Shown: one piece after another, positions 6,011 to 12,316 of the stretch
How the letters are laid out: each line of letters begins with the position of its first letter
Position numbering within the stretch: the first letter of the stretch is position 1
Assembly: GCA_035623255.1 (NCBI GenBank)
Contig: DASPTU010000078.1
Span: forward strand, 1 to 14,370
Origin: JAFAGX01 sp035623255
GTDB lineage: Bacteria > Acidobacteriota > Terriglobia > Terriglobales > Acidobacteriaceae
DNA length: 14,370 nucleotides
Direction: 5' to 3'
Program-made: the position numbers and the translations under genes
The notes under the pieces: generated by a model
Told to the model about the DNA's origin: nothing
Databases searched by the model: none
Seen by the model: only the letters and a program-made list of their open reading frames with translations

Positions 6011-7869
6011 AGCGCCTTGCGCTGGCGCCCGAGCCACCCAGGCTCAAGTACATGCTCCTCCTGCAAGCGGCGCAAACGCGCGGCCATGATTCCAGGCCGT
6101 CCCAGATAACCGACCACTTGGCGGGGATCGCGACGATCCACAACGGGCAAGCGGCCGATATCGTGACGCAACATTTTTGCCGAGGCTTCGTGCAATAGCT
6201 CGTCGGGGTACGTCACGATCACATTATTCGCAGCAGCATCAAGCACCGAGATTGAGCCGCTGGGGTCTTTGTCGAGGGCCCGCAGGACGTCGCCGCGGGT
6301 GATAATGCCGGCCAGTTTCCCTTCCGCATCCACGACCACCATGCCTTGGTGGCGGCTGACTGTTGGGTCATGGCGTGCGATGCGGTCCGATAACTCGCTG
6401 ACACGCATATCCGCCGAAAGAGTAGGCACTTCCTTGTCCATGGTTTCCGAGACCATCATTTGCTGCAGCACATCTGCCTCGTAATCCTGATGAATATGCA
6501 GACCCCGGCGAGCCAGTTTTTCCGTCATGATGGAAGCCCGCGGCATGAGTGCCATGGCAACGCCGTCAGCGATGACACTGACCAGCATCAGCGGCAGAAT
6601 GGCATTGTAATCGCGGGTAATTTCAAAGGCGAAAATGATAAAAGAAAATGTGGCGCGAGAAGCAGAGCCAAAAACAGCGCCCATGGCGACTAACGCAAAG
6701 GCGCCGGCGGAGAGGTTGGCTGCAGGGAAAACGCTATCCATAGCCATGGCGAAAACTCCTCCCAAGGCGGCGCTGGACATAAACATGGGTGCCAACAACC
6801 CGCCGGATGTGCCCGCGCCGAGCGAGATCACCAGCGCTATGGCCTTCGCGATCATCACCACCACGAGCAACTTCCACGTTAGATTCACGTTCAAAATGTC
6901 ACCAATGGTGTCATAGCCGACACCTAGCACGCGGGGGACAAAATACCCGATAATGCCTAGGCCGAAAGCACCGATCGCAGGCCACCACAGTTCATCGACA
7001 GGCAATTTTTCGAACTGATCCTCAGTCCAGTACAGCAGCTTCGTGAAACCCACCGCAGCCAGCCCACAAATGCCCCCTAACACTAAATAAAAAGGCAAAG
7101 CGCGTGGAATACCGAAATCCATGGGCGTGACCTCGAACATCGGCCCGGCGCCCAGAAGCTGCATGTGGACTGCGGTCGCAAGCGTGCTCGCGATCACCAG
7201 CGGGATGAAGGATCTCGATCGGAATTCGAAAAGGAGGAGTTCAATGGCAAGAATTACCCCCGCGATGGGAGTATTAAAAGTGGCGGACATTCCCGCAGCC
7301 GCGCCACAGGCAAGCAGCACTTTGCGTTCCGACGCGGTCGTGTGAACGGCTTGGCCAACCAACGATCCGAATGCGCCGCCAGTCTGAATGATTGGGCCTT
7401 CCGCACCGAAAGGGCCACCGGTTCCAATGGCGATTGCCGCCGAAAGCGGCTTGAGGATCGCAACCCGCGGTTGAATGCGGCTACGGTTGATCAGCACGGC
7501 TTCCATCGCCTCGGGAATGCCATGACCTTTGATTTTTGGCGTTCCGTATTTGGCCATGAATCCAACAATGATTCCGCCGATGACTGGAATTGCGATCACC
7601 CACAATCCCAGATGGTTATGCCGGGCGCTTATGAATTCGGCGACGAAGCGATGATAGAAGAAGATATTCGTTAATAATCCAATGAGTTTGTACAACAAGT
7701 AAGCGATCAGTCCGGCGATGAGGCCCACTCCCGCGGCGAGCAAGCACATCAGTACCATGCGGAACTGCGCCGGCTCTGCCTCGCGCACATCTGCAACCTG
7801 TGCGCCAGTGGCACCGATGGTTGCTGGCGGGGGGTTATTGGTTGAAGCTACGCTGGAACTTTCAGGCAT
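6007..7869 (-). CDS. ClC-family chloride channel/antiporter with two CBS domains
   Basis: I take the ATG at 7869, giving 620 residues; the GTG at 7923 would run deeper into marR. A GGGGAGA lies about 10 bases before the ATG. Residues 35-450 hold the membrane helices of a ClC protein, with its three selectivity-filter signatures: KGHGIPEAM (115-122), GPFGAEGPIIQTGG with gating E157, and GTSGGLLAPMF (353-363). Two CBS modules follow, at about 472-533 and 541-600, which in this family sense nucleotides or ionic strength. The predicted role is Cl- (or other anion) movement across the inner membrane. Two positions differ from E. coli ClC-ec1: the filter Ser107 site is His116, and the position matching inner proton glutamate E203 is Leu211 (AIELL versus IIEEM). 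That leaves open whether it exchanges protons. It forms an operon with marR, overlapping it by 8 bases. Confidence 0.9.
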   Translation of the reverse strand: MPESSSVASTNNPPPATIGATGAQVADVREAEPAQFRMVLMCLLAAGVGLIAGLIAYLLYKLIGLLTNIFFYHRFVAEFISARHNHLGLWVIAIPVIGGIIVGFMAKYGTPKIKGHGIPEAMEAVLINRSRIQPRVAILKPLSAAIAIGTGGPFGAEGPIIQTGGAFGSLVGQAVHTTASERKVLLACGAAAGMSATFNTPIAGVILAIELLLFEFRSRSFIPLVIASTLATAVHMQLLGAGPMFEVTPMDFGIPRALPFYLVLGGICGLAAVGFTKLLYWTEDQFEKLPVDELWWPAIGAFGLGIIGYFVPRVLGVGYDTIGDILNVNLTWKLLVVVMIAKAIALVISLGAGTSGGLLAPMFMSSAALGGVFAMAMDSVFPAANLSAGAFALVAMGAVFGSASRATFSFIIFAFEITRDYNAILPLMLVSVIADGVAMALMPRASIMTEKLARRGLHIHQDYEADVLQQMMVSETMDKEVPTLSADMRVSELSDRIARHDPTVSRHQGMVVVDAEGKLAGIITRGDVLRALDKDPSGSISVLDAAANNVIVTYPDELLHEASAKMLRHDIGRLPVVDRRDPRQVVGYLGRPGIMAARLRRLQEEHVLEPGWLGRQRKAL

Positions 7870-8341
7870 GCTTATGAGTTCTCCCCACGGGCGAAGCCGA
7901 CTTCGACGTAGCCTCGCTTGCACCCTTGCTCATTTGAACGGCGCGCCGCAAGGCAGCGATTAACACCGGCCCTTGCGTGCGCAGCTCAGTGCGATGATGC
8001 ATCGACAATTGCCTCAACACCTTCTCCCCTTTCGGAGTCAAAGCCAACAGCACCTCCCGCCGGTCTCTGCCGCCCCTCCGGCGTCGCACATAGCCGCGAG
8101 AGGCAAGCCGATTGGCAAGTTCCACCGTGCTGTGATGCTCAATCCGCAGACGCTCGGCTAATTCTGCGATGCGCGGCCGGTTGCTGTTTGGTAAACCCTT
8201 GATGGCCAACAGCAATTGGTGTTGCCGTGGTTCCAGGCCGACGCTGCGGGCGACCTGCTCACTAAAGTGCTGGAATCGTCGTATCTGATAACGCAAGTCT
8301 GCCAATGATTGATAATCAGCCAACGAGAGGTTTCGTTTCAT
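7862..8341 (-). CDS. MarR-family transcriptional regulator of the clc operon
   Basis: The protein has 159 residues, usual for MarR. Helical dimerisation ends surround a winged helix-turn-helix: 'LEPRQHQLLLAIKGL' then 'RIAELAERLRIEHHSTVELANRLASRGYVRR' (recognition helix around residues 70-82), and the wing 'GGRDRREVLLALTPKGEKVL', which contains the family's D-R-R...L-T signature. MarR proteins bind DNA as dimers and release it when a small ligand or oxidant binds; this one has no cysteine, so thiol oxidation is unlikely to be its trigger. The C-terminus is extended and Lys/Ser-rich. The stop overlaps the clc ATG by 8 bases, which suggests translational coupling. It probably binds the palindrome at 8377-8395 and controls itself and clc. 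Confidence 0.9.
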   Translation of the reverse strand: MKRNLSLADYQSLADLRYQIRRFQHFSEQVARSVGLEPRQHQLLLAIKGLPNSNRPRIAELAERLRIEHHSTVELANRLASRGYVRRRRGGRDRREVLLALTPKGEKVLRQLSMHHRTELRTQGPVLIAALRRAVQMSKGASEATSKSASPVGRTHKHA

Positions 8342-8349
8342 GCCGCCGG

Positions 8350-8395
8350 ATTATATCGTAGTAAGACTTTTCACTTTATATCGTACCACGATATA
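8350..8395 (-). promoter_or_regulatory. marR-clc promoter with palindromic operator
   Basis: TATATCGT-ACC-ACGATATA at 8377-8395 is a perfect inverted repeat with 8-base arms, as expected for a dimeric MarR regulator. The half-site TATATCGTA recurs at 8352-8360. On the minus strand, positions 8355-8350 read TATAAT, a consensus -10. Transcription would then begin at about 8343, only 2 or so bases before the marR ATG at 8341, and no clear ribosome site precedes it. The -35 position (around 8373-8378) falls at the edge of the palindrome and does not match TTGACA. A repressor bound here would block the promoter. Confidence 0.6.
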
Positions 8396-8486
8396 CGATC
8401 AGGGCCGCCCAGCGAGAGGGATCGCGCCATGCAGTCTGTGAGGCATGGGGCGCACTCATGGCATTGCTTGTAAGGGACTCTCCCAG

Positions 8487-8519
8487 CGGCTTTCCAAAGC
8501 CGACCCTGGCTATCGCCAG
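8487..8519 (-). terminator. Tandem hairpins downstream of selC
   Basis: Two hairpins lie side by side, 18 bases past the tRNA 3' end: CTGGC-TATC-GCCAG (8506-8519) and CGGCTTT-CC-AAAGCCG (8487-8502, a near-palindrome). Neither is followed by a T-tract on the minus strand, so they could end transcription weakly, slow processing, or protect the tRNA precursor. They are the only structures in the 141 bases between selC and the marR promoter. Confidence 0.35.
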
Positions 8520-8536
8520 CCGCAATGGGTTGAAAT

Positions 8537-8635
8537 TGGCGGAAGCGAGTGGGAGTCGAACCCACCTGCGACGGGCTTAACCTACCGCACAACGGTTTTG
8601 AAGACCGCGAGAGTCACCGGACCCCTTGCGCTTCC
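8537..8635 (-). tRNA. selC: tRNA-Sec (selenocysteine, anticodon UCA)
   Basis: The minus strand folds into a 99-base tRNA with the encoded 3' GCCA. The acceptor is GGAAGCG/CGCTTCC (8635-8629 with 8547-8541). The D arm has a 6-bp stem around a four-base CGGT loop, which is characteristic of bacterial tRNA-Sec. The anticodon arm is GCGGT-CTTCAAA-ACCGT with anticodon TCA, reading UGA. A long extra arm (TGCG...CGCA) and the T arm GTGGG-TTCGACT-CCCAC follow. The GGAAG start, the CCGGTGA of the D arm, the CTTCAAA loop and the GGTTCGACTCC T arm are shared with E. coli selC. The position-8 acceptor pair looks mismatched (C against T), giving 7 clear pairs plus the T stem. It lies 33 bases after the peroxiredoxin terminator with no good promoter of its own, so transcription may start within that gap or depend on read-through. 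Confidence 0.93.
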
Positions 8636-8668
8636 GAAAGGTATCGAGGTTCCTTTCCAGAATAAATG

Positions 8669-8711
8669 AAGCCACGGCGTGGCGGCTGCAGAAGCACGCT
8701 GTCCGTGGCTT
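8669..8711 (-). terminator. Terminator hairpin of the peroxiredoxin gene
   Basis: AAGCCACGG (8711-8703) pairs perfectly with CCGTGGCTT (8677-8669). The inner part adds a short CGTG/CACG stem next to the main one. On the minus strand the hairpin is followed by CATTTATTCT, a T-rich but interrupted tail. It begins 59 bases after the peroxiredoxin stop, so it most likely ends that transcript, possibly incompletely. Confidence 0.6.
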
Positions 8712-8769
8712 TAACTGCGGCTCCGGGGTCAACACGGAAGACGACCGGAAACCTGATATCGAGACTCAA

Positions 8770-9480
8770 CTACTTAGGTTGCGGCACGATCCGCAGGTAT
8801 GGCCTGGGCGACTTCCAGCCGCCCGGATACTTCTGCCGGGCCTGCTCGTCTGAGACTGAACCACTGATGATTACATCGTCGCCTGGCTTCCAGTTCACCG
8901 GGGTGGAAACCTGATGCTTGGCGGTAAGTTGCAGTGAGTCGAGGACGCGAAGAACTTCGTCGAAGTTACGTCCTGTGCTCATCGGGTAAATAAGCTGTAA
9001 CTTGATCTTCTTGTCGGGCCCGACGACAAAAACCGTGCGCACGGTAGCATTGTCGGCTGCACTGCGACCGGAGCTGGTTTCTCCACTCTGGGCGGGCAAC
9101 ATGCCGTAGAGCTTGGCGATTTTGAGTTGCGGATCGCCAATCATCGGGTAATTCACTTTGTGCCCTTGAGTTTCCTCAATATCTTTGGCCCAGCGGCTGT
9201 GATCGGCGACAGGATCAACGCTGAGGCCAATGATCTTGCAGTTGCGCTTCGCGAATTCCGGCTGCAGGCCGGCCATATAGCCCAACTCGGTAGTGCAGAC
9301 GGGAGTGAAGTCTTTGGGATGCGAAAACAGGATGGCCCATCCATCCCCAATCCATTGATGAAAATCAATAGTTCCGTCCGTGGTTTCGGCAGTGAAATTC
9401 GGAGCAGTGTCGTTGATACGGAGATTTTTCGGTTCAGTTTCAGTTGCAGTAGGGGTGTTTAGAACTCTGGCTGTGCTCAT
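8770..9480 (-). CDS. 1-Cys peroxiredoxin (Prx6/AhpC-TSA family)
   Basis: The protein has 236 residues from the ATG at 9480, which has a near-perfect AGGAGG site (9490-9485) 4 bases upstream; the longer frame from 9585 is rejected. The thioredoxin-fold core has the peroxidatic motif P55-K-D-F-T59-P-V-C62, followed by TTELG, and the conserved R148 in TVRTVFVVGPDKK. The C-terminal part 'PMSTGRNFDEVLRVLDSLQLTAKH...TPVNWKPGDDVII' is the arm domain of the Prx6 subfamily. No Cys lies in that arm; the only other Cys is C81, so a 1-Cys mechanism is expected, with an outside thiol as reductant. The substrates are H2O2, alkyl and perhaps phospholipid hydroperoxides, in the cytoplasm. It is divergent from murB and upstream of selC. 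Its leader carries a terminator-like hairpin, which suggests control by attenuation. Confidence 0.92.
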   Translation of the reverse strand: MSTARVLNTPTATETEPKNLRINDTAPNFTAETTDGTIDFHQWIGDGWAILFSHPKDFTPVCTTELGYMAGLQPEFAKRNCKIIGLSVDPVADHSRWAKDIEETQGHKVNYPMIGDPQLKIAKLYGMLPAQSGETSSGRSAADNATVRTVFVVGPDKKIKLQLIYPMSTGRNFDEVLRVLDSLQLTAKHQVSTPVNWKPGDDVIISGSVSDEQARQKYPGGWKSPRPYLRIVPQPK

Positions 9481-9546
9481 GAATCCTCCTCGATGAAAGC
9501 TGTTTTCTTGCCTGGAACGACACCCTGCGTAGGTGGGATTCGAGGG

Positions 9547-9606
9547 AAAATCAAAACCCACCCTGGATTCACCGGGTGGGTTCAAGGAAACTTCGCCTTA
9601 CCCACA
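9547..9606 (-). promoter_or_regulatory. Terminator/antiterminator-like element in the peroxiredoxin leader
   Basis: On the minus strand AACCCACCC (9582-9574) pairs perfectly with GGGTGGGTT (9563-9555), with two further G-C pairs inside, and is followed by a T-rich TTTTGATTTT tail: a credible intrinsic terminator. It faces the peroxiredoxin ATG, 66 bases downstream, and no minus-strand gene ends before it. Just upstream, GTGGG (9605-9601) plus AAGG can pair with CCTT plus CCCAC, using the terminator's own left arm. That makes an alternative, mutually exclusive stem. This is the layout of an attenuator or riboswitch expression platform. I do not recognise a ligand-binding fold upstream. Confidence 0.5.
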
Positions 9607-9737
9607 CCCCGGCGCCCGCGGACAACAACAGTAAAGCTGGCGTGGCAGGGAGCGTTTACGCATGTAGGTCAGGATACGCGGGGACAAAATGTGAGTCAAA
9701 CACACGATCCCAGACGGCAGTCCGTTATAGTGGGAAG

Positions 9738-10784
9738 ATGCTGATCCGCGAGAATGTGCCTCTGGCGCCACTGACCACGATCGGCGTTGGGGGGCCAGCC
9801 CGCTATTTCTTGGAAGCGCGGACGGCGGCCGAAGTCGCTGAAGGCGTTAGCTTCTCTCGCAGGCAGCAACTTGCGTTGTTCGTTCTCGGGGGTGGCAGCA
9901 ATCTGGTGGTCTCCGATCGGGGGTGGCCAGGTCTTGTGGTGAAAATTGCTATTTCGGGGCTTGAGCAACGAGCCGAAAACAGAAGAGCAATCTTCGAGGT
10001 TGGAGCCGGCGAGGAGTGGGACAAATTTGTTGCAAAGGCTGTGGCCCACGGTTGTGCTGGAATCGAATGTCTGAGCGGCATCCCGGGAAGCGTGGGCGGA
10101 ACACCAGTACAGAATGTGGGAGCATATGGGCAAGAGGTCGCCGAGACCATCGAGTCCGTACTGGCCTTCGATACTCGTGACGATCAGGTTCGGGAACTAT
10201 GCAATGAGGCTTGTTCCTTCCGTTACCGAACCAGCATCTTCAATACGAGCGAGCGCGGGCGGTTCATCATCCTTCGTGTCACCTATTGCTTGGAGCCAGG
10301 TGGGGAGCCGCAAGTTGAGTATGCCGACATCAAGAGATATTTTACCGGCTGGAGTGAAAAACCGACTTTGGCTGAGACTCGGGATGCGGTCCGAAAAATC
10401 CGCGCGAGCAAAGCAATGCTTATTTCGCCGGGTGATGATGACAGTCGCAGCGCAGGGTCATTTTTCAAGAATCCGATTGTCTCGCCGGAGCAATATCAGG
10501 AGTTGAGTGCGCGGGCGGCTGCGCGAAATCTGACGATTCCGAACTACCCGGCGCTGGACCGGCTTAAGAAGATTTCAGCCGCGTGGCTGGTTGAGCATTC
10601 AGGTTTCAGCAAGGGCTTTGGTCACGGGAGGGTTGGGATTTCGCGCAAGCACGCCCTGGCCATCGTGAATCGCGGCGGGGCAACAGCATCTGAGATTGTG
10701 GCATTCGAGGAAGAGATCCAGAGGCGGGTCGAGGACATCTGGGGAATTCGGCTGGAGCCGGAGCCTGTGTTCGTGGGTTTTTGA
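9738..10784 (+). CDS. murB: UDP-N-acetylenolpyruvoylglucosamine reductase
   Basis: The protein has 348 residues; E. coli MurB has 342. The enzyme reduces UDP-GlcNAc-enolpyruvate to UDP-MurNAc with NADPH and FAD in cytoplasmic peptidoglycan synthesis. The N-terminal FAD domain shows LTTIGVGGPARYF, LGGGSNLVVSDRGWPG and the long 'GIECLSGIPGSVGGTPVQNVGAYGQE'. The C-terminal domain has FRYRTSIF, 'SAGSFFKNP' with the catalytic Ser241, and 'LEPEPVF' with Glu340 at the place of the E. coli active-site Glu. The long insert between them fits type I MurB. I start at the ATG 9738, just before the conserved N-terminus; an in-frame extension to 9576 adds 54 residues with no family match. The only ribosome-site-like bases, GGGA, are 2 bases from the ATG. 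TATAGT at 9726-9731 resembles a -10, so the mRNA could be nearly leaderless. Confidence 0.95.
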   Translation: MLIRENVPLAPLTTIGVGGPARYFLEARTAAEVAEGVSFSRRQQLALFVLGGGSNLVVSDRGWPGLVVKIAISGLEQRAENRRAIFEVGAGEEWDKFVAKAVAHGCAGIECLSGIPGSVGGTPVQNVGAYGQEVAETIESVLAFDTRDDQVRELCNEACSFRYRTSIFNTSERGRFIILRVTYCLEPGGEPQVEYADIKRYFTGWSEKPTLAETRDAVRKIRASKAMLISPGDDDSRSAGSFFKNPIVSPEQYQELSARAAARNLTIPNYPALDRLKKISAAWLVEHSGFSKGFGHGRVGISRKHALAIVNRGGATASEIVAFEEEIQRRVEDIWGIRLEPEPVFVGF

Positions 10785-10830
10785 GGTTCTGCGACGTGCG
10801 CGTCCGACAGGCGCCGCGTGGGCCCGGATG

Positions 10831-12195
10831 TTACTCCCGGTAACTAGTGAAGCCGGCACGCTCCATACCACGCCTAGCCTCCGGATTCCTCATGAACGTA
10901 TTCCACACAAAACCGGTACGGGCGTTTTCTGCCATGAGCATAGTGATTCCAGTGTCGATGCCAATCACATCAATGTCGTACCAGTTCTTCAGCGGGTTAA
11001 ATGCGTCGACGAAGCCGTAGCGACACCACGCGTTGGGGTAGCGGGTTTTAATGGTACGAAGCACGCGCATACACTCCTGCGGTAGAAATGGCAAAGAGCC
11101 GCCGGCAGCGGCGGGTACAACGGTTCCGTCGATCGGACCCATGGCTGGCGGGCCACCCCAAACTACGTATCCACTCTGGGAATCTGAAGCGGTGATGCCC
11201 CACAGGTCTTCCGTGTAATCAGGAAACTGCTTTCCCAACTCCAGGCAGAAGAGGCGGTGGGCCTGGGTGGCAATTTTCGAATTTTCGAAATAGTCGGCGT
11301 ACTTGTCGCGCTTGTTACGAAAATCGAACCACGCCTGAGAATACTGGTGGACAAACAATGGCGCGAAGGAACCAATATAGCGAAGGCCATCGTATTCGAA
11401 CGTGGTGCGCTTCCAGGCATTCCAGGTCTCCGCCGGAATTGGATGGAAGAAGGAACCCAAACCCATCAGGTACATCATCATCAATTCGCTGTAATAGTCC
11501 CAGCGGTAAGGCAGAAAACCGATTTCAGGCGTCCACCCCTGAGGCAAGAGGGATGTATCCTCGGACAGCCAGGTCCAATCGACGCGATTGAAAATCTCGT
11601 ACGCCAGATTGGTGATCTCAGAATGTCGTTCAAAATGTTGGCGGCAGGTCAGAATGCCGCAGAGCAGGATGGCGGTGTCCACGGAGGAAACTTCGGAGTC
11701 CCAGACTCTTTCGCCGGTGTTGATGTTGGCGAAATGATAGAAGAAGCCGCGATGGGTCGGAAGTTTCTTCCAGAGAAAGCGTAAAGCCGCAAGGGCGCGC
11801 TCCCGGGCTTCACCCGGGGAAATAAAGTTGCGCCGCTGTCCGATGCAAAGTGCAGTCAGGCCGAAGCCGGTTGCCGCAATACTGGCGACTATACTGGTGT
11901 CAGAGGCGGAGCGGGCATTGGAGCGATCCTTGACCAAGCCGGTTTGCGGATTGGCCTGCTCCCAAAAATAGAGAAAGTTGGCTTTCTCCAACTCGTCGAG
12001 CAGTTGCTCGTCCTCGGGAGCGAACACCGAGGGACTGTTGGCGTTAGCCTGATCGGGGGGTTGGGCTTCATTTACCCCGACGAGAGGGAAACTAGAATGC
12101 CGAAACAATGGCAGAGCCAGCCCGAGAAGGGTGGCCTGCCGCAGCAGTTGTCGGCGGGATAGCGTTCCAGGCTTGAGCGCGTTTTTATCTAACAA
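10831..12195 (-). CDS. Tat-exported glycoamylase-like protein (PF10091, GH144-related)
   Basis: The protein has 454 residues. The N-terminus carries a twin-arginine signal: S13-R14-R15-Q-L-L, then a hydrophobic ATLLGLALPLF. The mature part is an (alpha/alpha)-barrel protein of the 'putative glucoamylase' group: 'FLYFWEQANPQTGLVKDRS', 'RGFFYHFANINTGERVWDSEVSSVDTAILL', 'YYSELMMMYLMGLGS', 'DLWGITASDSQSGYVVWGG', 'DGTVVPAAAGGSLPFLP' and 'WYDIDVIGIDTGITMLMAENARTG'. In the same group, GH144 enzymes cut beta-1,2-glucan; starch activity has not been the rule. The substrate here is therefore inferred as a beta-glucan, most likely beta-1,2-linked. The start is taken as TTG 12195, the first start after an in-frame stop and the only one that keeps the Arg pair; no ribosome site is visible, so it is uncertain. 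It converges with murB 46 bases away. Confidence 0.82.
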   Translation of the reverse strand: MLDKNALKPGTLSRRQLLRQATLLGLALPLFRHSSFPLVGVNEAQPPDQANANSPSVFAPEDEQLLDELEKANFLYFWEQANPQTGLVKDRSNARSASDTSIVASIAATGFGLTALCIGQRRNFISPGEARERALAALRFLWKKLPTHRGFFYHFANINTGERVWDSEVSSVDTAILLCGILTCRQHFERHSEITNLAYEIFNRVDWTWLSEDTSLLPQGWTPEIGFLPYRWDYYSELMMMYLMGLGSFFHPIPAETWNAWKRTTFEYDGLRYIGSFAPLFVHQYSQAWFDFRNKRDKYADYFENSKIATQAHRLFCLELGKQFPDYTEDLWGITASDSQSGYVVWGGPPAMGPIDGTVVPAAAGGSLPFLPQECMRVLRTIKTRYPNAWCRYGFVDAFNPLKNWYDIDVIGIDTGITMLMAENARTGFVWNTFMRNPEARRGMERAGFTSYRE

Positions 12196-12316
12196 TGAAT
12201 TAAATGACCCCGCATCGCGAATTTAAGACCGCGAAGGAACCAATACATCGCAGGTCCGCATCGTTGCAGCATTTCTGCCAGTGTAACTCTGCAACCCCAC
12301 GGGCCTTCAAGGTGAA

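Noticed and set aside
7165..7674. Plus-strand open frame of 169 codons inside clc
   Set aside because: It is an antisense shadow of the ClC membrane domain. The product is Arg/Asn-rich and matches nothing.
8537..8635. selC as an integration site of a genomic island
   Set aside because: tRNA-Sec genes are island targets in enterobacteria, but I see no integrase, no second copy of the tRNA 3' end and no foreign-looking block beside it.
9481..9585. N-terminal extension of the peroxiredoxin
   Set aside because: The AGGAGG site 4 bases before the ATG at 9480 fixes the start, and the extension would run through the leader hairpin.
9576..9737. N-terminal extension of MurB by 54 residues
   Set aside because: MurB proteins begin just before the LTTIGVGG motif; the added residues are low-complexity and match no MurB.
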